This document shows positions 16,897-26,651 of a stretch of 26,651 nt of DNA, in pieces; the stretch's first letter is position 1; each line of letters starts with the position of its first letter. A program made the position numbers and the translations under genes. Location: assembly GCA_003427395.1 (NCBI GenBank), contig BFEA01000723.1:631949-658599 (forward strand). The letters are read 5' to 3'. The notes beneath the pieces were generated by a model. It was not told the origin of the DNA and did no database searches. It saw only the letters and a list, made by a program, of their open reading frames with translations. The stretch is from Chara braunii. Taxonomy: Eukaryota; Streptophyta; Charophyceae; Charales; Characeae.

Positions 16897-18108
16897 TGTT
16901 ATGAACATGATTGTCCGTTGAAATTTTGTCAACGCTCACTCACAGGAACTCCCGTACACGCCCATACATGCACAGAAGGAAGGGGAGAGGTAGTGGAGTG
17001 TCACACCGCCCAACAGAAGGAACGCAGCGAAAGACTCAGGGGAGCGAAGTGACAGAATACACAGCCCAGTGAATTCTCTCCACACAAATCCCAACAATCA
17101 TTCATAGAAGACAACCGAGTGATCACGGCCAGAAATCAATGAGGAGATGACAACTCGAACACAGTATTACAACTGTTTATTAAACTCAGAGCATCGTTTT
17201 TACTAAATACACTCAGACCCTGTTGCGCTACCCTCAGAGGGGTAGCGCCTCAACCCCACACACACCGAACAGCTAAAAATAGCCCCAGAACCCCAGGTAA
17301 CACCCAGCGCCACCCTGACATCCAATTCAGTGGCCTGCGCCAAGATGGAACAGGCTCCCAGAGTCAATCGCCACCCAGCAAATGAAGAAGAAGCTCAGCG
17401 CCAACAGTCCCTGATGAAGATGAAGTCCAGACGACGGTATCCTCCGAGAAGATGCAGCTATGGCTGCATCGCCACTCGGACCCTACTCCTGAGGAGGGTC
17501 AGCAGTGCACCACGTGCTCCAACGCATCAGACCTCTGATAATCCAGACCGTCTTGACTCCCAGAGAGTCAGAGCGGACAGCGTTGACCCCAGTCTGGTCA
17601 GCGCTCCGAAGGTTTGGCAATGTCTGCCGTCCTCGCCACCGGAATCAGCAACCACGACCTGATACAGTGTGCGCAGCAACTTCCACCACGAAGTGTCAAC
17701 TGCCAAAAGCCCAGGACCGATGTTCCCATCCTATCTATACCCTAAACTAGCCTAGACACGACCTAGACCGGACTGACTGACCGACCGGTACCGTTTCTGT
17801 TTCGGCCTCTAGGGCCTCTCCCTACCCGGCTATAGGCTATAGGACCGTCTATCAGCGTAGGCCCATTGGGCCTGCCTATCCTAGGGGTAGCCCGGGTCTG
17901 GTATTCGCAGTTAGGGTAGCTGTAGGAAATTTGAGTTAGTCCTGGGCCCATATTTCCTATATTTACAAATATGTCCCTCACAAATTTCCCGTACAGGTAG
18001 GTCTCTCTGTTAGCCCTCAGCCAAACAAAATTATGAATTTTTCCCTACCTATGGTATAGCCTCGTCAGAGAGAGGCTACAGGCAACCTAGAACCAGCAAG
18101 TCATTGCA
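16897..18108 (-). repeat. 3' LTR of G2
   Basis: It aligns end to end with 24367-25577. By eye I count about 50 substitutions and one single-base indel, roughly 4%. It contains AATAAA on the minus strand (17181-17176), a possible polyadenylation signal. It also holds two hairpins, GCGCTACCC/GGGTAGCGC (17225-17248, perfect 9-bp stem) and GATGCAGC/GCTGCATC (17451-17470). No convincing TATA box was found by eye. Confidence 0.93.
17176..17181 (-). promoter_or_regulatory. AATAAA polyadenylation signal in G2 3' LTR
   Basis: TTTATT on the plus strand reads AATAAA on the transcribed strand, and the same site in the other LTR is 24651-24646. It lies about 280 bases from the downstream end of the LTR, a plausible end of the R region. 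Confidence 0.5.
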
Positions 18109-18126
18109 GACCTACCCTCCCCCGGA
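18109..18126 (-). promoter_or_regulatory. Polypurine tract of G2
   Basis: The minus strand reads CCGGGGGAGGGTAGGTC directly before the 3' LTR start TGCAATG. A purine-rich tract here primes plus-strand DNA synthesis. It is interrupted by two pyrimidines (T) near the LTR, so primer efficiency is uncertain. Confidence 0.7.
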
Positions 18127-18141
18127 GCGAGGACCTCCAAG

Positions 18142-21088
18142 CTAGGGGCGTAGGCGTGCAGAGCGTCCCAGGGGTTCTCCCCTTTGCGCAGCCTCATTTA
18201 TGAGGATAATAGACATTGTTGTTTTCAGAAGCTCCTTGCGAGTAAACCAGTGATCCTCAGTATGGGGCTGGTAAAGAAACTTCACAAGGTACTTCTTATC
18301 CGGGCCTGTACCATACTCGTCCTCAACAGATTCCACCTCATACCCCTTCCCAGGGATCGGGGGACCAAATTGAGGAGGCCTGTCTGGAAACTTGGATGCA
18401 TGAAAGACAGGGTAGGTTTGTAGATGCAATGGGACGTCCACGTGATAAGATGGCCCGAAAGGGTAAACTCCCACTGTATCCAAAACCTGCCATGGACCCA
18501 TATAACGCGGCAACAGCTTGGGCGAAATGTCCTCCTCCCGCGATAGTTCAGAACTGAGTACCCAGACCTAGTCACCAGCGAGAATGGGTGATGGTCGACG
18601 ATGCTTGTTAGCCTGTTGAATCATAGCCTTTTGGGCTTGAGCAGGTTAACTCTGGCTCGTTCGATATCCCTCTCGTACTGTCTGGTGAACGCTGCGGTCC
18701 CAGGCGTCAGTCTGGGGGTAGCCTTATCGATAAGATCATCGAGAGGCTTCCGCGGTTCACGTCCCCAGTGCAACCGGTAGGGGGTGAACCCTCTGGAGAA
18801 GTGTACAAATGTATTGTACACTAGTTGTGCCCGTCCTGGATGGAGATCCCAATCCTGCTGATCAGGACTGATCATAGGACGCAACAAATCGAAAGATAAT
18901 CTAGTTCACCTCAGCTTGCCCATTGGCTTCAGGATGACGACCAGATGTCATGTTCAGTCTAGAATGGAGGTAGTCCTTACAATAGAACTGCCATTCATTG
19001 CTGCAAAAACGCGGATCTCTGTCGCTGACAATCGAGGTGGGTGGTCCATGGTGTGTAACCCACCGGTCAGCAAAGGCCGCCTGGACGTCGGGACTCTGGC
19101 TTCCTCTGGCAATGGGATGAACTCTGCATATTTAGAGAACTTGTCCACACATACCATGACCTGACGCATACCACGAGGAGTAGTCCTCCCCAGGTCAGTG
19201 AAATCAATAGACACTGACTGTGCAGGTGCATCAGGGATGGGAAGTGGCTGAAGTAGGCTAAGGGGAGGTCGATGTAGAACCTTGTTCCTTTGGCACAACT
19301 CACAGGTTTCAACATAATGCAGCAGGTCAGTCCTCATCTCTGGCCAGAAGAACCGCTGCGACAGGGCTGCCAACGATTTAAGGGCCCCAAAGTGGCCGTG
19401 TGCATCATGACACTCAGACATTATGAATGTTCTCAGTTGGCGATCCTGGGGAATGCACAGGCACTCCTCTCCTCTGCTGCAAGTATACAGCAGACCTAAA
19501 GCCAGTAAATATCCTGGTTCAGATGCAGGATCAGTCTGCGGATTCCTGACTATAGGGCCGAAAATCGGGTCCTGTGGCAATAATTGGGCAATGGTCTGGC
19601 GGGTGCTCTCCCCAAAACTATGAGTAGAGGAGATCAGACAGGGAGCATCAGGCCTACGAGAAAGGGCGTTTGCCACACGATTGTAGCAGCCCTTCTTGTG
19701 TTTCAGTTCAAAGTCAAAGTGATCAATGAACTGAATATAGCGCGCAAGCTTGTCATTCAGTTCCCCTTGGGTCTTCATCCACTGTAAGGTGGAGTGATCG
19801 GAATACATCTGAAAGTGTCTGCCCATGAGGAAATGCTTCCAATGCTTTAGCGTTGACCCTAGAGCATACAACTCTTTCTCGTACGTAGAATCATGCAATT
19901 TCTTTACTTTGATCTTCTTACTCATATACTCAACGGGCTGCAGACCATTCCCACCATCCTGCTGAAGTATTGGCCCAACCCCATACTGGCTAGCATCAGT
20001 AGTTAGTACGAAGGGCAGGGTAGGGTCATGTAACTTCAGAACAGGTGCTCGCATCAAGGCCTCCTTGAGGCGTGTGAAAGCCTGATGACAGTCTGATGTC
20101 CAAAGAAAGTGGGTGTCTTTCTTTATAAGGTCAGTCAGGGGTGCAGCAATAGCAGAAAAGTTATTGACGAACTTTCTGTAGTATGAAGCAAGACCCAAGA
20201 ATGATCGGACATCACGTACTGTGGTAGGCTGTGGCCAGTCCTGAATCGCAACAACCTTTGTTGCTTCAGGAGCCAGCCCTTCCCCAGAGATTACATGTCC
20301 CATATAAGTCACAGAAGTCATTCCAAAGGAGGACTTTTCCCTGTTGATCTTATACTGGGCCTCATGTAGTGCCTGGAGAACCAGAGCCAGATGCTGCGCA
20401 TGCTCCTCGACAGATCAACTGAATACCAAGATATCATCCAGGTACACAACTACAAACCTGTCCAGGTAAGGCCTAAGTATGCGATGCATCTCTGTCTGGA
20501 AGGTGCCAGGGGCATTGCAAAGACCGAAAGGCATGACCAGGTACTCATAAGTGTCGTATCTGGTCTAAAAGGCAGTCTTTTGGACATCACCTTCAGCCAT
20601 CTCAATCTGGTGATAGCCAGATTTGAGATCGATCTTGCTGAAAATCGTGCAGCCCTGCACCATGTCCAACAGATCATCAATCCTAGGAAGGGGCTTTGTA
20701 GACTTCCTAGTGATCTTATTGAGACCCCTATAGTCGACGCACATCCTGAATTCTCCATTCCCCTTTGGAACAAAGAGAACTGGAGCCCCAAATTCAGATG
20801 TGCTGGGTCTGATCCAACCCTTGCTGGTCAGGGTCTCAAGCTGTCTCCTGAGCTCATCGAGTTCAGCAGGTGACATCCTGTAGATACGGCCCTTGGGAGG
20901 GATCGCACCTGGCAGGAGCTCAATCCTATGTTGGGTTTGCCTATGGACGAGTCCAGTAGGCTCTTGCATCAGGTCTGGATATTGGTCCAAAACCTGCTGA
21001 ATCAGTGGGGGACAAGGAGCAACATCCACACCAGTCTGTTTCACATATGCGACAAACAGGCAGTCTGGCGAGTAGCAGCAAGGGCTCA
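18142..21088 (-). pseudogene. G2 pol: reverse transcriptase, RNase H, integrase, chromodomain
   Basis: One frame is open over most of this length. Reverse transcriptase motifs run from HRIELLPGAIPPKGRIYRMS through LPRIDDLLDMV and FSKIDLKSGYHQIEMAEGD to [11 protein letters not shown] (YLDD at 20444-20433). RNase H follows (TTDASQYGVGPILQQDGG; STYEKELYALG), then the integrase zinc finger (ECHDAHGHFG ... CELCQRNK), core (SVSIDFTDLG; SDRDPRF; HPEANGQAE) and C-terminus. The tail YEVESVEDEYGTGPDKKYLV is chromodomain-like and ends at 18142. Breaks are a TAG (20567-20565), a TGA (20417-20415) two codons after ILVF, frame changes near 19095 and 18905, and a TAG and frame change near 18565-18620. It has few lesions compared with G1 but is not functional as it stands. 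Confidence 0.92.
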
Positions 21089-21945
21089 ACCAGCCAGAAG
21101 GGGAAAGGGAAGGGACGTGCCTCTTCCCCTCCAGCCCAGAGAGCTAATTTACCACGAGACGTCCATTGGCCAGTCAACCCTATGGATCCTTCCACCCTTC
21201 CCCGAAGAGCGCTCAGGATCCAAGAAGGGCAATGGCAGAAAAGGAAGGAGCGCGAGGTTTGTTTTCGTTGCGAGGGGGGGCACTTTCTAAAAGACTGTCC
21301 CCATATGCCTCGCAAACATAGTTCTAGTTCAAAAAACTAGACCAGCAGAGGGAAGTGAAGTTAGCAGCTCCCTCCACTTGTGCTGATTCAGATTCTGACG
21401 AGTCTGAATCTGCATCTTCCCTCACTGACTCTGTTAAGAGTTGCTGAGTCAGGATCCTTCACTTACATGGACTTTGACCTAGATGAGACGTGGTAGGAAG
21501 ATGACTGTCAGAATTTTGCTGAGCTTTTCCTGTCTTTGCAGGAAAAGAAGAAGCATAAATCAGACCTCATCTTGCTGCGACCCTCCATCCTGGGAGCCAG
21601 GATCAAAGGCTTACTAGACTGTGGGGCCACGCGAAACTTCATCTCTCCCAAGGCTGTCAGCAAGTTCCATCTGGATGGGAGATTGGTGAAGTTACAACAG
21701 CCATTGGAAGTCCGTATTGGGGACTCTTACACAGTCCGGATTACTACTGCTGTCAAGAACCTACCGGTTATCTTTGACAAGCAGGAGAAGGTCAGGCAGC
21801 GCCTGAACTTCTATGTTTTCCCTAATGTGCCTTTTGATCTTGTCTTCTCCATGCAGTGGCTTGAGGCCACTAACCCTAGTCTTTCCCTTAAAGATGGCAG
21901 CAAGGTTCTCAGCCAGGGCAAGAACGGTTGGCTCAACTACTGATA
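21060..21945 (+). pseudogene. Inverted gag zinc knuckle and protease cassette within G2
   Basis: This segment codes on the plus strand although the element around it codes on the minus strand. From 21063 it reads a Lys/Gly/Ser-rich gag tail, then a zinc knuckle VCFRCEGGHFLKDCPH (21257-21299) with C-X2-C-X3-H-X4-C spacing, one residue shorter than the usual X4. A Ser/Asp/Glu-rich linker with stops follows, then the protease (open from about 21536) with LLDCGATRNFIS (catalytic Asp at 21618-21620) and FDLVFSMQWLEATNPSLSL. Turned around in place it would sit between gag (ends near 21950) and reverse transcriptase (starts near 21060), exactly where gypsy elements carry it. This could be a real inversion or an assembly error. 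Confidence 0.88.
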
Positions 21946-21949
21946 CTGA

Positions 21950-23163
21950 TGCAGTCTCTGATGGAGGACTGCCATGCTGGGATGCATCAGAATCAGATCC
22001 TACATCAGCAGCCAATAGAGCACCCTTCTTCCTGCATTGTCCCCTGGAAGAGGGTCTCCTCCTTCCTTCAGAAGGTTCCTGAACCTTGAGCCGGGACTCT
22101 AGGTCCAGAGCCGCTTTGCCAACGGACCTCCAGTCCTTGTGGCCCTGAAAGCGATGGAGTAGTCTGGAGGCGCTGCGTCCAGGAAGTGAGTGAGCTGGTC
22201 AAACTCGCTCATCTCTAGACCGGGTGTTGCGGTCAAGCTCTCAAATAAGTTGTAGAGCATAGACAGTGAACCCTCAAATCTGCGTGAGCCCAGCAACAAT
22301 ATTTTATCTGCTGCTTTTTGGGCCTGCTCCCTGTCTGCAAACCAGTCCCACAGAGCCTGCAGCAACCCCTCCACCTTCAGCAGTTGTACACATTTGTCCA
22401 TGGGCAAGTTCTGTTTCGCTGCAGAGGAGGTGCACCATTTCAATGCAGTTCTCTCCATACGACCTAGAATGGTCCCTACCTTTGTCACCTCTGGACATAC
22501 AAAGCTGCCCAGGTATGCCTGCATAGCGGTGACCCAGTTTGATACATCCACCTTGGAGTCTTCCCCAGAATGCATCGGAGGTGGTGTCAGCTTGGGCTGC
22601 CGCTGATCAAATGTGCCAGAGGGGGCAGGGGTAGTGGACACATAAGAAGCAGCAGGTGAAGATGGCCGACTGTGAGATGGTGTAGAAGGCGCTGGGGAAG
22701 GTTGAGGAGGTTGGGGAGAAGGGACAGGTAGGTGCAGGTGCTGCAGAATGCTGTTCACACTCGCAGTCAGGGACTCAAGGCTTGCTGCCAATTTATCAAC
22801 CTTACGGTCGATGGCAGAACCTTGGGTCTCGAGCGCGAGTATCCGCTGGTCCCAGTTAGAAACGCAGGACCTGTTGATGGTGTCTGTTAACAACACCAAC
22901 TCAGCAGTATCCTTACTGTACTGACTGGAGGTACCACTCGTAACAACCTTTTCAACATCTTTTCGTAGTTGTCTCCTTCTCTCTTCATTCCTACTAGCCT
23001 CCTGAGCTTCCTCCATCTCCTTCTTCAACCGCTGGATTTGGGCCTCGGCCTTGAGACGAGCCTGCCCGGCCTCCAGCAGAGCCTCCTCCAGAGGAGAGAG
23101 AGGAACCTGAGGAGGGTTAGTGGAAGTTTCTCCTCCCTCAGTCTTCGCTTCAGCGTCAGCCAT
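21950..23163 (-). pseudogene. G2 gag (N-terminus and core), frameshifted near the end
   Basis: A 354-codon frame starts at ATG 23163 and ends at 22099. Residues 20-85 form a charged coiled coil (LEAGQARLKAEAQIQRLKKE), residues 145-195 are Pro/Ser-rich, and residues 195-350 are the retrotransposon gag core (WVTAMQAYLGSFVCPEVTKV; ALWDWFADREQAQKAADKIL; MSEFDQLTHFLDAAPPDYS). A one-base shift near 22155 moves the continuing protein to the next frame (FQGHKDWRSVGKAALDLESR), which stays open to about 21950, where the inverted cassette begins. The start is chosen as the first Met of the long frame and follows a 1.2-kb leader. Confidence 0.88.
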
Positions 23164-24350
23164 AATGAACCGCTCAACTAGTCAAATAAATAAGACACAC
23201 AGAGATGAGGTCAGCAGAGATTAAGATTACACACACCACCAATGGAGTAATCACTGCCACCTGATGAGAAGAGACGTGGTGAGTTAGGCAGAAGAGCGCT
23301 CAGCCTCTGTAGGCCGTTGAGGGCTGTTCTGGGTCAGTGTAGGGTAAATCCAGATAAAATCAGCCTGCGATTTTTCATTCACGGCCTAGAACCCTCATCT
23401 GAGTACTATAACCGCAGAATCGCTGTCAAATAGTTAGACAGGATGCAACCTTGGACTGTAAGTAGAAAGGTCAGAATAGCGCAGAGAGTCAGTAGCAATT
23501 AACATAACCCAATAGCCAACCAAGATGCAGCGGATGACTGATCAAGCTATTTTTAGACTCCTACTACTGACACTAGCACCGTTGGACCCTGTATGCCCCA
23601 CTATAGGTGAGGTGAAGAACAGATATCACTGTACCTGACTCGAACCATCAAATCCAGTAGAGCGCTTTCAGAAACTGACTCAATATTGAATTGCGATTTC
23701 AGGGTGACTGACAGACTGAAATTCTGACGGACAGAACCTAAGATATAACAAACCCTAGTTGCCTCAAGCACTGGCTATGGCAGCGCAACCTTCATAATTT
23801 CATTATCACTGACATACAGACCCTGAAGTACGCAACTCACTATATGTACTGAATCGCAAAACTGTAATACAGTCAGGGAATTCAATTTGAGACAGAGAGA
23901 AGGTCAAACAGAGTCGGTAGAAGTCAAAGTAGATAGGTAGGGGGAATAGCTATGGTTGTCAAGCAGTGCGATTTTCAAGTTTCACTGACTACAGACATAC
24001 AATTTCGATTTTCCAAGTCTAATCACAACTGTCTGACTCGCTACAGGGACTAGAGTACGGAACACACTTACTTCAGGGCAAAACACTGGAAGAAGAAGCT
24101 GAACTGGCTATGGCTGCCATCTCGCCAGTTTCTTCAATTCACTATTCCTGGTGCGCCCACGTTCCAAATCTCCTGAAACTTGGTGATACTGTAGTTCTTG
24201 ATATGGCGATTAATCCCCGCTAATCAGATTCACTGTATTTGTCTCAGAATCTGAAACTCGGCATACCCCCAGTTATGAAATCCAACGTCAGAAGCTCTCA
24301 GGTAGTGATGGCTGCCTCAGTCCATCATCTCGCCACTGTCTAGGTCCGAT
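23164..24350 (-). other. G2 untranslated leader
   Basis: About 1.2 kb between PBS and gag has no open frame of note on the minus strand. It contains repeated short words such as GGCTATGGC(A/T)G and ATCTCGCCA (about 24107-24125 and 24340). It probably carries packaging signals. This is inference from position. Confidence 0.6.
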
Positions 24351-24364
24351 CTGCTCCGATACCA
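24351..24364 (-). promoter_or_regulatory. Primer binding site of G2 (initiator tRNA-Met type)
   Basis: On the minus strand TGGTATCGGAGCAG starts two bases after the 5' LTR. It matches the TGGTATCAGAGC complement of the initiator tRNA-Met 3' end at 11 of 12 positions. This fixes the transcription direction as minus and the right LTR as 5' LTR. Confidence 0.85.
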
Positions 24365-24366
24365 AC

Positions 24367-25577
24367 TGTTATGAACATGATTGTCCGTTGAAATTTTGTC
24401 AACGCTCACTCACACAAACTCCTGTACACGCCCATACATGCACAGAAGGAAGGGGAGAGGTAGTGGAGTGTCACACCGCCCAACAGAAAGAATGCAGCGG
24501 AAGAATCAGGGGAGCAAAGTGACAGAATACACAGCCCAGTGAATTCTCTCCACACAAATCCCAACAATCATTCATAGAAGACAACCGAGTGATCACATCC
24601 AGAAATCAATGAAGAGATGACAACTCGAACACAGTATTACAACTGTTTATTAAACTCAGAGCATCGTTTTTACTAAATACACTCAGACCCTGTTGCGCTA
24701 CCCTCAGAGGGGTAGCGCCTCAACCCCACACACACCGAGCAGCTAAAAATAGCCCCAGAACCCCAGGTAACACCCAGCGCCACCCTGACATCCAANTCAG
24801 TGGCCTGCGCCAAGATGGAACAGGCTCCGAGAGCCAATCGGCACCCAGCCGATGAAGAAAAGCTCAGCGCCAACAGTCCCTGATGAAGATGAAGCCCTGA
24901 CGATGGTATCCTCCGAGGCGATGCAGCTATGGCTGCATCGCCACTCGGACCCTACTCCTGAGGAGGGTCAACAGTGCACCACGTGCTCCAACGCATCAGA
25001 CCTCTGATAACCCAGACCGCCTTGACTCCCAGAGAGTCAGAGCGGACAGTGTTGACCCCAGTCTGGTCAGCGCTCCGAAGGTCTGGCTATGTCTGCCGTC
25101 TCCGCCACCGGAATCAGCAACCACAACCTGATACGGTGTGCGCAGCAACTTCCACCATGAAGTGTCAACTGCCAAAAGCCTAGGACCGATGTTCCCATCC
25201 TATCTATACCCTGAACTAGCCTAGACACGACCTAGACCGGACTGACTGACCGACCGGTACCGTTTCTGTTTTGGCCTCTAGGGCATCTCCCTACCCGGCT
25301 ATAGGCTATAGGACCGTCTATCAGCGTAGGCCCATTGGGCCTGTCTGTCCTAGGGGTAGCCCGGGGCTGCTATTCGCAGTTAGGGTAGCTGTAGGAAATT
25401 CGAGTTAGTACTGGGCCCATATTTCCTATATTTACAAATATGTCCCTCACGAATTTTCCGTACAGGTAGGTCTCTCGGTTAGCCCTCAGCCAAACAAAAT
25501 TACGAATCTGTCCCTACCTATGGTATAGCCTCGTCAGAGAGAGGCTACAGGCAACCTGGAACCAGCAAGTCATTGCA
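24367..25577 (-). repeat. 5' LTR of G2
   Basis: Partner of 16897-18108, about 96% identical by eye. One N (24796) occurs where the other copy has T. The promoter of G2 should lie here, but no clear TATA box was found. The hairpin at 24695-24718 is conserved perfectly and the GCAGC/GCTGC hairpin is one base pair longer than in the 3' LTR. Confidence 0.93.
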
Positions 25578-25581
25578 CAAG
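25578..25581. repeat. Target-site duplication CAAG, right copy of G2
   Basis: Matches 16893-16896 on the other side of the element. Confidence 0.7.
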
Positions 25582-25796
25582 AGCCTGAGAAAAATGTCGA
25601 ATTTTGGCCTCTGATGAATATTCAGCCCCGCCTTCACTTAGGGCGGGCACTCCGCTTGCTGGGGCCCTCTTCCCAGAACATGTGTATGTCTGCTCGTTCC
25701 TTGCACATTCCGAATACTTACTTTGACTTACAGGTAGTTCAAGCTACCAACTGGGCTGCAGCCCAACCATCATACACATTCTTGACATCGAGCTAA
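25582..25796 (+). CDS. Open frame interrupted by G2, right part (unknown function)
   Basis: It is in frame with 16575-16896 across the reconstructed empty site and ends with TAA. It has 71 codons without recognised domains. Within it TTTGACTTACAG (ends 25734) resembles a splice acceptor, so an intron boundary is an alternative to straight reading. 25797-26109 shows nothing recognisable apart from a short T run. Confidence 0.25.
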
Positions 25797-26109
25797 GGTA
25801 GGGCTACACATACCCATGTGCATGGTAGGAATCTAGAGGTAGAGGAGTGAGTGGCATCATATAAGGGAAGTGATATTGAGATGAATTGATGATAAATTCA
25901 TTCACTGGACTGAGTGTTTTTTTTCTGGTAGGACTGAGGAGTAAGTAGCTAATTTATCATATGCAGCAAAGGATCAGCACAATGTTTGCTAAGGATTTGA
26001 ACCATAGCAGTGATGGACATGTCCAATCCACACCTCACATGTCTGCCGAACATAGGGGAAAAAAAGAACAAACCGCGGTTTCTCTTAGTTATCCTCCAAA
26101 CTGAGCTTC

Positions 26110-26124
26110 TTTTTTTTTTTTTTT
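26110..26124 (-). repeat. Poly-A tail (minus strand) of the U6 retrocopy
   Basis: 15 T on the plus strand sit directly beside the 3' end of the U6-like sequence. Read on the minus strand this is an A tail. Confidence 0.8.
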
Positions 26125-26210
26125 GGGTCCTTTTCTCACGTTGTCCATATCATCCTTGTACAGAGCCCATGCTAATCTTCTCTGTCTCATTCCAATTCTG
26201 ATGGGTGTCA
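26125..26210 (-). pseudogene. U6 spliceosomal snRNA retropseudogene
   Basis: On the minus strand, GAATTGGAATGAGACAGAG runs into an exact 19-base match to the invariant U6 core ACAGAGAAGATTAGCATGG (26185-26167), including the ACAGAGA box that pairs with the 5' splice site. CAAGGATGATATGGAC then corresponds to the U6 internal stem-loop region, and GAGAAAAGGACCC to the 3' end. Scattered substitutions, loss of the terminal U-run in favour of poly-A, and a poorly matching 5' end show that this is a retroposed copy and not a working gene. The 5' sequence above 26210 is not U6. Confidence 0.9.
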
Positions 26211-26584
26211 GCACCAGCTCGTATGCGCACGTCCCCGCGAGAATGGGAGGGGGGAACAACCGGGGGCAGATGCGCCCATTGTGTTGCTGTCCTCCTGGAA
26301 CACAGTGAACCCTCACCATTGCTGTACCAGACTGGACAGATAGCCCGTGTGCATTCATGATTAGTTTGCGTTTTACTCAATGGGGCCACTTTGAAGACAT
26401 ACCAGACAAGGTGGCATCAGCATGCCTCCAGCGGACACCCAAAGACATAATGACAGACAGAGAGAGTGGGAGGTAGACATGCCTGCTTCCACCCTCCAAC
26501 ACAACCAAGACTTATCGTGACTGTATCAAAGAGTCAAGACAGGCAGTACACATTCAAGTTCAGGCCACATTGTATTGACCATTG

Positions 26585-26590
<6 letters not shown>
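26211..26590. other. Unassigned sequence
   Basis: Mixed-composition DNA lies between the U6 retrocopy and the terminal microsatellite. A minus-strand frame runs on from the U6 copy to about 26389 but has no motif. No gene is supported. Confidence 0.5.

Positions 26591-26651
<61 letters not shown>
26591..26651. repeat. (CT)n microsatellite at the window end
   Basis: 61 bases of uninterrupted CT repeat reach the right edge of the window. Confidence 0.95.

Larger units (their letters stand above)
16897..25577 (-). mobile_element. Ty3/gypsy chromovirus G2, near full length, 8.68 kb
   Basis: Two LTRs of about 1.21 kb (16897-18108 and 24367-25577) bound a 6.26-kb interior. On the minus strand the order is 5' LTR, PBS, leader, gag, an inverted zinc-knuckle and protease cassette, reverse transcriptase, RNase H, integrase, chromodomain, PPT and 3' LTR. 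The LTR ends are TGCAATGACT ... TTCATAACA on the minus strand, the usual TG...CA. It is inactive because it has nonsense codons in reverse transcriptase, frameshifts in gag and integrase, and the inverted cassette. It is much younger than G1, which is decayed throughout. Confidence 0.93.

Noticed and set aside
20391-20873. A 160-codon plus-strand frame
   Set aside because: It is antisense to G2 reverse transcriptase, whose YLDD and other motifs read on the minus strand.
21761-21949. Minus-strand frame continuing from G2 gag
   Set aside because: Below about 21950 it is antisense to the inverted protease cassette; only the part above 21950 is gag.

Overview
The window is eukaryotic, repeat-dominated DNA in which I can support no complete host gene. 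It holds two Ty3/gypsy elements with chromodomain-like C-termini (chromoviruses), three 5'-truncated LINE copies with a C-terminal zf-RVT zinc finger, a U6 snRNA retropseudogene with a poly-A tail, and many microsatellites. This combination suggests the green lineage. A large, repeat-rich genome such as a charophyte alga (Chara-like) fits best from the style of the gag and pol proteins, but no sequence here proves the species.

Layout, left to right. 1-1590: poly-A, an AT-rich two-unit tandem repeat, a GC-rich palindromic block and a CAG microsatellite. About 1590-12660: one old, badly decayed plus-strand gypsy element (here G1), read in pieces as charged gag N-terminus, gag core, protease, reverse transcriptase, RNase H, integrase and chromodomain. 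G1 is split by a foldback element (3534-3930), LINE copy L1a (plus strand, ends at 5418), LINE copy L1b (minus strand, about 5940-8690) and an A-tailed AT-rich insertion (about 9681-10785). 12660-13900: degenerate GTCCGG repeats, then GA microsatellites interrupted by a Nextera mate-pair junction adapter and a 26-N gap, so the assembly is chimeric there. About 13890-15345: LINE copy L1c (minus strand), followed by a TTTC/TTTG microsatellite. 15600-16896: single-copy-looking DNA with possible splice sites.

16897-25577: a younger minus-strand gypsy element (G2) with two LTRs of about 1.21 kb (roughly 4% different), a PBS matching initiator tRNA-Met, a PPT, a gag ORF and a nearly open pol. Its zinc-knuckle plus protease cassette lies in the opposite orientation to the rest of the element. 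G2 is flanked by a 4-bp CAAG duplication, and removing it leaves an open reading frame across the insertion site. 25578-26651: that frame's continuation, the U6 retropseudogene, and a terminal CT microsatellite.

The most interesting signal is shared by the three LINE copies. Each has, just before its A-rich tail, a stem-loop of identical architecture: outer stem, single-base 5' bulge, 3-bp inner stem and 7-nt loop CTCTTAY. The stem sequences differ but still pair, as expected for a selected 3' RNA structure recognised by the LINE machinery. Nothing looks like a working operon or a set of cooperating host genes. What works together here is the retroelement machinery: LINE enzymes probably also made the U6 and A-tailed copies.
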